Shown one piece after another: positions 54,853 through 63,972 of a stretch of DNA of 64,000 nucleotides. Under the pieces are notes generated by a model. It saw only the letters and a program-made list of their open reading frames with translations. It was not told the origin of the DNA and searched no databases. The position numbers and the translations under genes were made by a program. Position 1 is the stretch's first letter. Each line of letters opens with the position of its first letter. The DNA comes from Anaerolineae bacterium (lineage in GTDB: Bacteria > Chloroflexota > Anaerolineae > Aggregatilineales > Phototrophicaceae), in contig JAJEBE010000026.1 of assembly GCA_022822545.1 (NCBI GenBank), positions 1-64,000 on the forward strand, given 5' to 3'.

Positions 54853-55886
54853 TGAGGATGAGCCTGGCGCCTGCGGAAACCGATGTTCTTGAGGTCAGAA
54901 ATCTCAAGAAGTATTTCCCGCTGCAAGAGAAGGGCTTGCTGCGGCGCACAATCGGCACCATCAAAGCCGTTGACGATGTCAGCTTCACCGTGCGAAAAGG
55001 CGAGACCGTCGGCGTCATCGGCGAGAGCGGCTGCGGCAAGACCACCCTCGGCCGCTGCGTGGCCTACCTCTACGAGAAGACCGCTGGCGACATCATTGTG
55101 CGCGGCGGCGGCCAGGTCTTCCGCCTGGACCAGCTCAATCGCGGCAACAACAGCGAATTCCGCAAGATCGTCCAGGTCATCTTTCAAGACCCCTTCTCAT
55201 CGCTGAATCCGCGCATGAGTGTTCTGCGCAGCGTCGGCGAGCCGCTTCTGGTCAACGGTCTGGCGCGCGGGGTGGAATTGGAGGAGCGCGTCGCCGATAT
55301 CATCCAGCGCGTCGGCCTCAGCGTCAGCCACTTGCAGCGCTTCCCGCACAGCTTCAGCGGCGGCCAGCGCCAGCGTATTTGCATCGCCCGCGCTCTGGTC
55401 ATCAATCCCCAACTGGTCGTTGCCGATGAGCCCGTGTCCGCGCTGGACGTATCAATACAGGCGCAGATGCTTAACCTGCTCAAAGACTTGCAACAGGATT
55501 TCGAACTCTCCTACCTGTTCATCTCCCACAGCATGAGCGTGATTCGTTACATGAGCGACCGCATTCTGGTGATGTACGCCGGCAAGATCATCGAGTCCGG
55601 CTCGCGGGACGAAATCCTGCGGCAGCCGCTGCACCCGTACACCGAAATGCTGCTCAAGGCTGTGCCCAAGGTCAGCAAGCGCATGAGCCAGCGTCTGCAA
55701 GACGCCACCAGCGGCGAACCGCCCGATCTGCTCAATCTGCCCTCAGGCTGCGTCTTTCATCCGCGCTGTCCTTTCGCCAAAGACATCTGTCGCGAAGAAA
55801 TCCCGCAGTTGCAGACCGTCAGCGACGGCCGGCAGGTCAGTTGCCATCTGGCCGAAGAATTGACCTTGCAGGGAGTATTCGACTAG
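54852..55886 (+). CDS. DppF-type ABC ATPase (system 2)
   Basis: From the ATG at 54852 (GAAGGG upstream) the product has 344 residues with [13 protein letters not shown] near 57-69, [28 protein letters not shown] and PSGCVFHPRCPFA near the end. The longer frame from 54771 lies within dppD and is rejected. It is the last gene of the second transporter operon. Confidence 0.9.
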   Translation: MRMSLAPAETDVLEVRNLKKYFPLQEKGLLRRTIGTIKAVDDVSFTVRKGETVGVIGESGCGKTTLGRCVAYLYEKTAGDIIVRGGGQVFRLDQLNRGNNSEFRKIVQVIFQDPFSSLNPRMSVLRSVGEPLLVNGLARGVELEERVADIIQRVGLSVSHLQRFPHSFSGGQRQRICIARALVINPQLVVADEPVSALDVSIQAQMLNLLKDLQQDFELSYLFISHSMSVIRYMSDRILVMYAGKIIESGSRDEILRQPLHPYTEMLLKAVPKVSKRMSQRLQDATSGEPPDLLNLPSGCVFHPRCPFAKDICREEIPQLQTVSDGRQVSCHLAEELTLQGVFD

Positions 55887-55908
55887 GCGAAGCGCCATAA
55901 GATCACAA

Positions 55909-55942
55909 GAGCCGGCCTTGTTTCGTAGCGATGAGCCGGCTC
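55909..55942. terminator. weak hairpin between convergent genes
   Basis: GAGCCGG and CCGGCTC with a 20-base loop, followed by CGATTGTCTC. It may end transcripts from the second Dpp operon, but the T-tract is poor. Confidence 0.3.
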
Positions 55943-55974
55943 CGATTGTCTCAGCAAAATTCGGCCGCTACCCG

Positions 55975-56880
55975 CTACCAGCCGCGCTTGCCCAGGATGA
56001 CCTCGTCCGGCGTCACATTAATGCCGACCATCGCTTCGCCCAGGTTACGGCTGACATCGGCCAGGATCTTGGCATCCGTGTAGTGCGTCACCGCCTTGAC
56101 GATGGCGCGCGCGCGCTTGTCGGGATTGCCGCTCTTGAAAATCCCGCTGCCGACGAAAACCCCGTCCACGCCCAACTGCATCATCAGCGCCGCATCAGCC
56201 GGCGTCGCCACGCCGCCCGCCGCGAAGTTCACCACCGGCAAGCGACCCAGCTCGGCTGTCTCCTTCACCAGTTCATAGGGCGCGCGAATCTCTTTGGCGT
56301 AGGTATAGAGTTCATCTTCGTCCATACAACTGACGCGGCGAATCTCGCCGTTGACGGCGCGGGCGTGGCGCACAGCCTCGACCACGTCGCCCGTGCCCGC
56401 TTCGCCTTTTGTCCGCATCATCGCCGCGCCTTCGTTGATGCGGCGCAGCGCCTCGCCCAGGTTGCGGCAGCCGCAGACGAAGGGCACGGAGAACTTCCAT
56501 TTGTTGATGTGATGCTCTTCGTCAGCGGGCGTCAACACTTCGCTCTCGTCAACATAATCCACGCCCATCGCTTCCAGGATCTGCGCTTCGACAAAATGGC
56601 CGATGCGCGCCTTGGCCATCACCGGGATCGACACCGCGTTGATGATGCCCTCGATCATGTCCGGATCGCTCATCCGCGCCACGCCGCCCTGTACGCGGAT
56701 ATCTGCCGGCACCCGCTCCAGCGCCATGACCGCCACGGCGCCGGCGTCTTCGGCGATCCGCGCCTGTTCCGGCGTCACCACATCCATGATCACGCCGCCC
56801 TTGAGCATCTGCGCCAAGCCGCGCTTGACCTTGTCCGTCCCTTTTTCGCTGCCGTTCTGCTGATGTCCGTTCGTCGCCAT
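55975..56880 (-). CDS. pdxS: pyridoxal 5'-phosphate synthase lyase subunit PdxS
   Basis: The 301-residue protein has the full PdxS pattern: [20 protein letters not shown] near 21-40, [16 protein letters not shown] with the catalytic Lys, [16 protein letters not shown] with the second active-site Lys replaced by the usual Arg/Asn context, and [19 protein letters not shown]. It makes PLP from ribose 5-phosphate, glyceraldehyde 3-phosphate and ammonia. The glutaminase partner PdxT is not encoded nearby. AAGGGG lies six bases before the ATG at 56880; a longer frame to 57036 is rejected. Confidence 0.95.
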   Translation of the reverse strand: MATNGHQQNGSEKGTDKVKRGLAQMLKGGVIMDVVTPEQARIAEDAGAVAVMALERVPADIRVQGGVARMSDPDMIEGIINAVSIPVMAKARIGHFVEAQILEAMGVDYVDESEVLTPADEEHHINKWKFSVPFVCGCRNLGEALRRINEGAAMMRTKGEAGTGDVVEAVRHARAVNGEIRRVSCMDEDELYTYAKEIRAPYELVKETAELGRLPVVNFAAGGVATPADAALMMQLGVDGVFVGSGIFKSGNPDKRARAIVKAVTHYTDAKILADVSRNLGEAMVGINVTPDEVILGKRGW

Positions 56881-57068
56881 GCCTGACCCCTTTACGAAGC
56901 AATTCACACTACCGCCAATACTACGGCATGGGCGGCGAATTCTATATGTCCAATGCAGTCCATTCAGTCCGCGCCCCGCGCCAGCCAGGAACTGTTGACC
57001 CGCGCGGCTTGAAAAAGCTAAACTTGCGCTGATCACGGTCGCGCTCGCGGCGCATCGTTGAGGTTTGG

Positions 57069-57695
57069 ATGACTATAGAAATCAAGACCATAGAACCGCG
57101 CTTCGCATCAGCGCTTGAGCAATTGCAGCGCGATTGCTTCCCCACGCTCGGCCAAGACGAATTGATGCGCGCGGAGCATTTTCTTAACCATTGCCGCCTT
57201 TTCCCCGAAGGCAATTTTGTCGCTCTCGCTGACGAGCGCGTCATTGGCTTGGGCTCGGGCTTCCTCATCAACTTCGATTTCGATCAGGCCCAGCACAGCT
57301 TTCAGGAGATTATCGCTGGCGGCTTCTACAGCCACCACGATCCCAATGGCGATTGGTACTATGGCGCGGATATCAGCGTGCATCCCGATTACCGTCGGCG
57401 CGGCGTCGGCGCCTCGCTTTATCGGGCGCGCAAAGATATTGCGCAGCGCCTCAATCGCCGCGGCATCGTCGCCGGCGGGCTCATCCCCGGCTACGCCGAT
57501 TGCAAATCGACCATGTCGCCACAGACCTACGTGGATAAGGTCATCGCGGGCGAGCTCTACGACAGCACGCTATCTTTCCAGCTCGGCCGGGGATTCAAAG
57601 TTCGCGGCTTGCTGGAAAATTATATTCAAGACGACGCCTCGGATAATTGGGCGACGCTGATCGTCTGGGATAATCCCGACTATCAGCCGACTTAA
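57069..57695 (+). CDS. GNAT family N-acetyltransferase
   Basis: The 208-residue protein has the GNAT fold landmarks [19 protein letters not shown] near 100-118, where R-R-R-G-V-G binds acetyl-CoA, and [12 protein letters not shown] near 57-68. It acetylates an amine of unknown identity. GAGG lies before the ATG. It converges on the SH3b propeller gene with a four-base overlap of stops (TTAA). Confidence 0.8.
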   Translation: MTIEIKTIEPRFASALEQLQRDCFPTLGQDELMRAEHFLNHCRLFPEGNFVALADERVIGLGSGFLINFDFDQAQHSFQEIIAGGFYSHHDPNGDWYYGADISVHPDYRRRGVGASLYRARKDIAQRLNRRGIVAGGLIPGYADCKSTMSPQTYVDKVIAGELYDSTLSFQLGRGFKVRGLLENYIQDDASDNWATLIVWDNPDYQPT

Positions 57696-59404
57696 TCGGC
57701 GACCGGCTCGATCCAGTATTCGTCGCCTTGCCCCTCGGCGATCCAGCCAGAATACTCGTCGATCTCAACCGGATACCAGCGCAGCCCGGACGCGCCGCAT
57801 TGCGGCAAGCCGGTGACATTGAACTCGTCGCCCGCCGCCACCGCCCAGACTACTTCCGTGCCGGACGAGCCGGCGCCGCTCCTGATGTTTACGATGTTGT
57901 CCGCAGTTGCCGTGCCTGTCATGCCGGTTGTCAAGCGCGTCGCCGGGCTGCCGGAGCAGGCGACATGATAGAGCAGCCAGTATTCACTGCCGCCGCCTTC
58001 GGCCGACCAGCCCGCCAGGGCATCGTTATGCACGGCGTACCAGTGGTAGCCATCGGCGCAGATCGGCCCCGCTTCAATTGTAAGGACGGAACCTGCTTCG
58101 GCCTGACCAAGCTCGGCGCCGGCTGTTGACGCGTCGCTGCGGATTCGCAGCGTGACATCGGGGCTGACGATCGCCTGATTGCCCGCGCCCAAACGCGGCG
58201 TCATGGCGCAATCGACCGAAAGCGGACCGGCAGGCGCGCCAGCAACCGCGCCGGTTGTGATCCATTCCGTCGGCGCCCATACCACACTGACGGGCTGGGG
58301 AATTGGAAAGCTCCACCGGTGGCTGGCATCGCTGGCCAAGGCGCGATTGCCCTCGGCCAAGCCAATATTCCAACTGCTGATGCGGTCGCCATTGTGCCAG
58401 GCCATTCGCGTCCCGTCCGGCGAGATGGCGGGCAAATAATTGCGATTGACGCGCGGGCTGTCATAACCGGTGTTGTACAGATTTGCGCCGCTGGTGGCAT
58501 ACCAGTGGATATCCCAATCGCCATTGGCGTTGGCAACTGACGCCGGTATGACCCGGATCGCCCCGGATATCGCGCGATTCTTCAATCGAGGCGGGTCGAG
58601 CAGCCGCAGACGAGACCCATCCGCCGCCTCCAGCACCTCCCAATAATCCTGAATCTGCAAGGCCAGTTGGCTGCTGCCGAGATGATTCACCCAAATAAAA
58701 TCGCGCACCGTGTTATCCTGGCTGGCGTTCAAGTCCAGATCAAACTGAGCCAGCGCGCCGCTGTCGATATCAATGATCTGCGCGTAAAGGTCGGGCGCTT
58801 CGCCGGCGCCGGCGGTATAAAGCAGACGCGCGATCCCGCCATCGCCCCAGCGCAAGCTGGGCAAGCGGATGTTGTTGCCCTGGATGCCCAGGTCGAGCGG
58901 CTCGCCGAAGGCAGTCCGGAGGCCTGTGTCAAAATCATGTATCTGCAAAGTCGCTGCGTCGAGGGCCTGCGTCTGCGGGTCCAGTTCTATCCATGCCAGC
59001 CGCCGGCTATCGGGCGACCAGACCGGCAGCGATCGCAAGTATCCCGCCGCGCTCGCCGCATTCTGGTCAGCGATGAGTGTGAATGTCTCCGTCGCTACAT
59101 CCATGACCCAGATGTCCGCCGGTGGCGTCCCGCCAGTCTGCGCGGCCCTGCCGGCTTCCCATTCCGCGATGAATGCCTCGGCGGTCGACAAGAAAACCAG
59201 TTTGCCGCCATCCGGCGCCAGGATCGGCCCCCCATTGTAGCCGCTGTGCGTCAACTGTGTCGCCACATCGTTTGCCAGGTCAAACTTCCAGATATCGCCC
59301 CGCATAAAGGCATAGGCATTCTGGCTGATTGCCTGCGCCGAGACGGCGCCAACAAGCGCCAGTGACCAGACCGCAAACATAAATCTCAGGAGAAGTCGTT
59401 CCAT
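57692..59404 (-). CDS. secreted TolB-like propeller protein with two SH3b domains
   Basis: The 570-residue protein has a signal peptide (about 1-25, ending VSAQA), a WD40/TolB-like repeat part (about 30-390; APDGGKLVFLS, WSPDSRRLAWIE, SPDGTRMAWHN) and two C-terminal SH3b modules (VTLRIRSDASTAGAELGQ and DNIVNIRSGAGSSGTEVVW), each ending in a GW-x-AEG-x-G-x-EYW motif. SH3b domains often bind cell-wall peptide stems, so wall anchoring or sensing is likely. A similar layout is common in Chloroflexota. Function otherwise unknown. Confidence 0.8.
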   Translation of the reverse strand: MERLLLRFMFAVWSLALVGAVSAQAISQNAYAFMRGDIWKFDLANDVATQLTHSGYNGGPILAPDGGKLVFLSTAEAFIAEWEAGRAAQTGGTPPADIWVMDVATETFTLIADQNAASAAGYLRSLPVWSPDSRRLAWIELDPQTQALDAATLQIHDFDTGLRTAFGEPLDLGIQGNNIRLPSLRWGDGGIARLLYTAGAGEAPDLYAQIIDIDSGALAQFDLDLNASQDNTVRDFIWVNHLGSSQLALQIQDYWEVLEAADGSRLRLLDPPRLKNRAISGAIRVIPASVANANGDWDIHWYATSGANLYNTGYDSPRVNRNYLPAISPDGTRMAWHNGDRISSWNIGLAEGNRALASDASHRWSFPIPQPVSVVWAPTEWITTGAVAGAPAGPLSVDCAMTPRLGAGNQAIVSPDVTLRIRSDASTAGAELGQAEAGSVLTIEAGPICADGYHWYAVHNDALAGWSAEGGGSEYWLLYHVACSGSPATRLTTGMTGTATADNIVNIRSGAGSSGTEVVWAVAAGDEFNVTGLPQCGASGLRWYPVEIDEYSGWIAEGQGDEYWIEPVAD

Positions 59405-59471
59405 CTCGGTTCATCCTATGCGCTCGATTTTGTCCAGCTTAGCATAGCTGCATGAGATGCGATAATCGTCC

Positions 59472-59882
59472 TTATCGCCAGATGCGCCTTGTCCAGAGCA
59501 GCCTGGCGGCAATCACCGCGCCGCCAATGTTTGCCGCCAGGTCAAGCCAGGAGGCGTGCCGATCGAGGGTAAAGGTCTGCAAGAGTTCAGTCACGACACC
59601 GAGGACGATCGTTATAGCGCAGGCGACCAGCAAGATCTTGCCCGTGCCCAAGGTCTGCGGCAGCGCCCAAAACCAGCAGATACAGGTCCCGCCGAATGCC
59701 AGCAGGTGCGCGGCGCTAAAGATCAACTCCCGCGCGAGTGTGTTCTCTCCCCGCGGGATGCCCAGGTCTATCACCGGCTCCGCTTCCGTCTGCAATAGCA
59801 GCACTGATAACAGCAGGGACCAGCCGATCGCCAGCGTGAGGCGCAGCGGAGTAGCTTGAAATATCGCCGATAATCGATCCAT
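59472..59882 (-). CDS. VanZ-like membrane protein
   Basis: The 136-residue protein has four predicted helices and the VanZ family ending VTELLQTFTLDRHASWLDLA followed by ANIGGAVIA. The family includes a teicoplanin-resistance protein, but most members have no known role. It lies between the SH3b protein gene and the RdhA region on the same strand. Confidence 0.75.
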   Translation of the reverse strand: MDRLSAIFQATPLRLTLAIGWSLLLSVLLLQTEAEPVIDLGIPRGENTLARELIFSAAHLLAFGGTCICWFWALPQTLGTGKILLVACAITIVLGVVTELLQTFTLDRHASWLDLAANIGGAVIAARLLWTRRIWR

Positions 59883-59943
59883 CGATTGAGTTCCGGACTT
59901 ACATGGCTTATGGGGTCAGCTTAGCAAAGAGAGAACTTGCCGG

Positions 59944-60324
59944 TCAAGCGACGCCGAGCGGGCGTTGCGCAAGCGTCAGGTTGGGCTCGCCTTCAAGCGT
60001 ATCCAGCGCGTACTCAATCATGGCGCTTAAGTCCATGTCAGTTGCGAATTCCTTGGCGTCATAGATGACGCGTGGACATATCCTGCTCTCCAGGTCCGCA
60101 AATATGTCTTCAGCCGCCGCCCGTGCCGTCACGCTTAGGTCGGGCTGACGCAGCAGGAACGCCAAAATATCCGCGGCTGTTTGCGTCAAGCCCTGCTCAA
60201 TGCAAGCCGCCGCCAACAGCGTCATCGCCTCGTACAGTCGCTGTCTCGTTTCTTCCGAGGGGGCGGCGTCGCCGGCAAAGTCGAAAGCAGGCATGCCGAA
60301 CACTGCAAGCCTGCGCTCAGCCAT
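59944..60324 (-). CDS. small helical protein coupled to the RdhA gene
   Basis: From the ATG at 60324 the product has 126 residues; the ATG overlaps the rdhA stop by eight bases (ATGGCTGA). It reads as all-helical, with LAAACIEQGLTQTAADILAF and a later AAAEDIFADLESR segment that resembles the C-terminal helical repeats of STAND/BTAD-type regulators of Chloroflexota. It could be a small partner protein or a leftover domain. The frame extends upstream inside rdhA, but that part is not supported. Confidence 0.45.
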   Translation of the reverse strand: MAERRLAVFGMPAFDFAGDAAPSEETRQRLYEAMTLLAAACIEQGLTQTAADILAFLLRQPDLSVTARAAAEDIFADLESRICPRVIYDAKEFATDMDLSAMIEYALDTLEGEPNLTLAQRPLGVA

Positions 60325-61552
60325 TGGACCCGCGGCTCCACCACCAGCCGGCCGTCTTCCGCTCGCCCTGCTTGAGCTTCCGGTCCAGCCACAAGCCCAG
60401 ACGCCGCCAGCGATTGCCCAACATCCAGCGCAAGGCTCGATTGAAGATCTTCGAAAAGTCGCGGTTGTAAGGGCAAACGCGGATGCAAATGGAACAGTCA
60501 CTGCCTTGGTTCGCCCAGAACTGAAAACACTGCTTGGCGTTAATCGTCCATTTCTTGACGCCCTTGAGGTGCGATATGCCATCATGCCTATCGAAGTTGG
60601 GTTCATCAAAGGGGATCGCCTTGACTGGGCAGGCCACGCTGCAGCGCCGGCAGATCTCGCAGGTCTCCGTCACGCCGAAGTCTATCGGTTCGTCCGCGAC
60701 CAGCGGCAAGTCGGTGAATATCTTGGCGATACGGACGCGCGGACCAAATTCCGGCGTGATCAAAAGGCCGTGCCGCCCATACTGGCCCAAGCCGGCCTGG
60801 ATCGCCAGCGGGATGGACAGCGCCGTATCGTTGAGGCTTGCGACCGCGCGAAAACCAAGATTGCGTATGTACTGCGTTATCGACAGGACGGCGATGATAT
60901 CGCGGCTGTAACCTTGACCCGTGGCGGCGCCGCTCAAGGCTGACGGCACCGTTTCGATAGTCGCGCGATCCATCTCGTTGACGATCACGACCGCGTGGGT
61001 CAAGTCCCCAGGCAGATCCATCTCCTTCGCCATGAGTTTCTGCCGGCTGTAGTTGTGCGTATAAACCCAGCGCTCGTCATATTCGCAGATGCCCAACGCG
61101 TCCGCGCCCAGGAACTTGCCGGCGCGTTTTAACTCCGCCGTGTTGACTTCCGCGCTGGCCCCGGTCTTGCGCGTCGCGCCTTCGCGGAACATGGTGTAGG
61201 TATCGAGGAAGCCTTCCTTGCGGTCCCCGCTTGCCTCCAGCAAGTCCGCGGTGAAATCGGCGATATACCAGGCCGCGTTGCGCAGCGCGTAATCGCGATG
61301 CTCGAAGCCCTCGACCTTGCGAAATTGCGCCAAATCGGTGAAATAAGACTCAAAGAACCGTTGCGACCGCTCCGACCGCACATCTTCATCCCAGACGGCG
61401 CGGTTGAACATATCGTATTTTTGATTGAAGCGCTCGAATTCGTCAGTGACCGCGAAGCCCGTCTTGGCGTCCACCGGTTTCCGGCAGGCGCAGCTTTCGC
61501 ATTGACAGGTCTTTTCCATCTCGGGCGTGATCATAGTAGGGCTTACGGACAT
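60317..61552 (-). CDS. soluble reductive dehalogenase (RdhA) family protein
   Basis: The 411-residue protein has the RdhA core GLGQYGRHGLLITPEFGPRV near 262-281, KIFTDLPLVADEPIDFG, then a first 4Fe-4S motif C-x2-C-x2-C-x3-C-P (TCEICRRCSVACPVKA) and a second C-x10-C-x2-C-x3-C-P (CFQFW and DCSICIRVCPYN). No Tat signal and no RdhB anchor gene are present, so it is probably cytoplasmic and not part of a respiratory chain. Unusual is an N-terminal C16-x-C18-x2-C21-x-C23 cluster. Epoxyqueuosine reductase QueG is related, but the EFGPRV and CFQFW regions fit RdhA better. Confidence 0.8.
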   Translation of the reverse strand: MSVSPTMITPEMEKTCQCESCACRKPVDAKTGFAVTDEFERFNQKYDMFNRAVWDEDVRSERSQRFFESYFTDLAQFRKVEGFEHRDYALRNAAWYIADFTADLLEASGDRKEGFLDTYTMFREGATRKTGASAEVNTAELKRAGKFLGADALGICEYDERWVYTHNYSRQKLMAKEMDLPGDLTHAVVIVNEMDRATIETVPSALSGAATGQGYSRDIIAVLSITQYIRNLGFRAVASLNDTALSIPLAIQAGLGQYGRHGLLITPEFGPRVRIAKIFTDLPLVADEPIDFGVTETCEICRRCSVACPVKAIPFDEPNFDRHDGISHLKGVKKWTINAKQCFQFWANQGSDCSICIRVCPYNRDFSKIFNRALRWMLGNRWRRLGLWLDRKLKQGERKTAGWWWSRGSNG

Positions 61553-61643
61553 ACATAGAGACTCAAGCCGATATTACCATCAAGCCAATGTCGCTGCTAT
61601 TGTTTGGCCTGCAGCGTCCTTGGGCGGACGGCGCCAGCCGGGT

Positions 61644-62771
61644 CTAGCGGTCCAGCACGGTCGTGCTCGAATCTTGCCAGAATACTTTGACCTTCTGCCC
61701 GATTCTGAGAGCGGCGTGTTCCCGCTCGTTGACATTTTGCAAGCGCGCGACCAACTCGATGCTTTCGCCAATTCGCAGCGTGAAACGCGTGTCGGTGCCG
61801 ATGTATTGGCTGTCCACCAGCAGCGCCTCAAGCATCGTGATTTCGCTGGGATTGGTACCTCCCTCCAATGCTTTGGGGATCGTAGATATGCCGATGCGCT
61901 CAGGGCGTATCGCCACAGTGACCGCGCCGGCCGAGCCGCCCAGCGTCTCGGATAGCTGCGCGCGTATGACAGATCCGTCCTGGAGCCGGACGCTGCCATA
62001 ACCATCAGCGCCGCGCTCGATCAGCGCTCCAGCGATGAAATTCGTCTCGCCGATGAAATCCGCCACGAAGTGTGTCTGCGGATGTTCGTAGATTTCCTTT
62101 GGCGTCCCAACTTGCAGCATAACCCCTTCATTCATAACCGCGATGCGATCGGCCATCGTGATCGCTTCTTCCTGGTCATGCGTCACGTAGATGAAGGTGA
62201 TGCCGACATCACGCTGCAGCGCCTTCAATTCGTATTGCATATTCTTGCGCAGCTTGAGATCGAGGGCGCCAAGCGGCTCATCCAGCAGGAGCACCGCCGG
62301 CTGCTTGACCAGAGCGCGCGCCAGCGCCACCCGCTGCTGCTGCCCGCCCGATAGCTGATGCGGCTTGCGCTCCCCCACGCCCGGCAGCCGCACCATCTCC
62401 AGCGATTCACCCGCCAGCTTGAGCGCCTCGCGCTTGTGGACGCCCTCCATCTGCAAGCCGAACATGATATTCTGCTCGACCGTCAAATGGGGGAAGAGCG
62501 CATAATCCTGGAACACCGTATTGACGGGACGATGATAAGCCGGGATGCCTTCCATCGCCCGGCCGCGGATCAGAATATGACCGGCGGTGGGCTGCTCGAA
62601 GCCGGCGATCAGCCGAAGCGTCGTCGTCTTGCCGCAGCCGCTTGGACCCAGCAGCGCGAAAAACTCGCCATCGGCGATCTCGACGCTGACGTGGTCGACA
62701 GCGCGGACGCTGCCGCCGCCGGATTCGAAATCCTTGACGATGTCTTTCAACTCAACATCGTAGCTTGGCAA
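61644..62771 (-). CDS. potA: spermidine/putrescine-type ABC ATPase PotA
   Basis: The 375-residue ATPase has Walker [10 protein letters not shown] near 43-51, [27 protein letters not shown] and a C-terminal TOBE domain ([22 protein letters not shown]). The TTG start at 62771 is preceded by AGAGG; no ATG of suitable position exists. It lies downstream of the PotD-like gene, but no permease genes are between or after, so PotB and PotC must be encoded elsewhere or upstream outside the window. Confidence 0.9.
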   Translation of the reverse strand: MPSYDVELKDIVKDFESGGGSVRAVDHVSVEIADGEFFALLGPSGCGKTTTLRLIAGFEQPTAGHILIRGRAMEGIPAYHRPVNTVFQDYALFPHLTVEQNIMFGLQMEGVHKREALKLAGESLEMVRLPGVGERKPHQLSGGQQQRVALARALVKQPAVLLLDEPLGALDLKLRKNMQYELKALQRDVGITFIYVTHDQEEAITMADRIAVMNEGVMLQVGTPKEIYEHPQTHFVADFIGETNFIAGALIERGADGYGSVRLQDGSVIRAQLSETLGGSAGAVTVAIRPERIGISTIPKALEGGTNPSEITMLEALLVDSQYIGTDTRFTLRIGESIELVARLQNVNEREHAALRIGQKVKVFWQDSSTTVLDR

Positions 62772-62803
62772 GCTAAAAACCTCTGAGGATTGTGGTCACC
62801 TGC

Positions 62804-62824
62804 GGGCGATTCAGCGAATCGCTC
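62804..62824. repeat. palindromic repeat copy 6
   Basis: GGGCGATTC, three-base loop, GAATCGCTC followed by CTATAA. It faces copy 7 in opposite orientation, 30 bases away. Confidence 0.65.
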
Positions 62825-62854
62825 CTATAATTTGCGTGCAAGTGAGGTTGGTAG

Positions 62855-62875
62855 GGGCGAGTCACCGACTCGCCC
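62855..62875. repeat. palindromic repeat copy 7
   Basis: GGGCGAGTC, three-base loop, GACTCGCCC, with GTAG before it and GCA after it, so in reverse orientation to copies 1-4 and 6. It lies directly after the PotD-like stop. Confidence 0.7.
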
Positions 62876-62886
62876 GCATTTTCAGC

Positions 62887-63972
62887 TTACTGCCCCAGGA
62901 AGATCAGCAATTCATCCCAGGCGTTGTTGATCAGCTCTTCCGCCTCGGCGCCGACGTCAATGATCGCGAACAGTGTCGCCACTTGCTCGGCCGGCGGGAA
63001 GATCGCCGGATCATTCAGGATCTCCTCATCAATGAAACCCGATTCGATTGACGCCTGATTCGGCGAGGCGTACCAGATGTAATTGGTCAGGTCGGCGCCG
63101 ACCTTGGCATCGAGAATGTAATCGATAAAGACCATCGCCAGTTCCGGGTTGGGCGCGTCCACCGGGATAGAGAGGTTGTCGATCCAGACGTTGCTGCCTT
63201 CTTCCGGTATGGCATAGGCGTAGTCATCGCATTCGCAATCCCAAGAGATCTGCAAAATGTCGCCGTTGTATTCGATGGCGATATCGACATCGCCGCGCTC
63301 CAGCAGCACTTGGCCGTCATCGGCGGCGACGGTGACGACATTGCCGCCTTTCTCGAGCAGGTAATCGCGGGCGGCGTTAATCTCATCGGCATCGGTCGTG
63401 TTGGGGTCGTTGCCCAGGAACAAATGCGCGATGCCCAACATCGTCTGCCGGTCATCAAGCCAGGCGACCGGACCATCGTGTTCCCACACTTGATTCCATG
63501 ATGTGATGCCATCGGGGAAGACCTCGGTGCGATAGCCGACGCCCACCGTGCCCCACTGATAGGGCAGGGAATATTCGTTCTCGGGATCGTAAGCCGCTCC
63601 CAGCAGGTCGGGGATTAGATTGGCGACATTCGGGATCATCTCCATATCCAGCGGAATTAAGAGCATCTCTTCCGCCATGCGCTGCACCGTGCCGCCGCTC
63701 GGCACGACGATGTCGTAACCCGGGTTGCCCTGGCGGATGCGCGCCAGCATCGCTTCGTTGCTCTCGTAAATGTCGTAGTTGACGGTCACGCCGCAGGCTT
63801 CTTCGAAGTTCGGCACGGTATCTTCGGCGATATACGTCGACCAGTTGAAAATGCTCAAGGTCTGCCCTTCATAACCTTCCGGGCAAGTCCAGGGCTCATG
63901 CTCCATATCTTGCGCCAGCGCGGCCGGCGCCATCAACAAAAGTACGCAAAGCAAAAGCAAAATTTTCTTCAT
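62887..63972 (-). CDS. potD: spermidine/putrescine-type binding protein PotD
   Basis: The 361-residue protein has a signal peptide (about 1-20, ending APAALAQD) without lipobox and the PotD pattern: LSIFNWSTYIAEDTVPNFEE near 39-58, YDIVVPSGGTVQRM near 85-98, YQWGTVGVGY near 138-147 and DVDIAIEYNGDI. It captures polyamines or similar cations. GGAGGAG lies just before the ATG. It is followed by two facing palindromic repeats and then PotA. Confidence 0.92.
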   Translation of the reverse strand: MKKILLLLCVLLLMAPAALAQDMEHEPWTCPEGYEGQTLSIFNWSTYIAEDTVPNFEEACGVTVNYDIYESNEAMLARIRQGNPGYDIVVPSGGTVQRMAEEMLLIPLDMEMIPNVANLIPDLLGAAYDPENEYSLPYQWGTVGVGYRTEVFPDGITSWNQVWEHDGPVAWLDDRQTMLGIAHLFLGNDPNTTDADEINAARDYLLEKGGNVVTVAADDGQVLLERGDVDIAIEYNGDILQISWDCECDDYAYAIPEEGSNVWIDNLSIPVDAPNPELAMVFIDYILDAKVGADLTNYIWYASPNQASIESGFIDEEILNDPAIFPPAEQVATLFAIIDVGAEAEELINNAWDELLIFLGQ

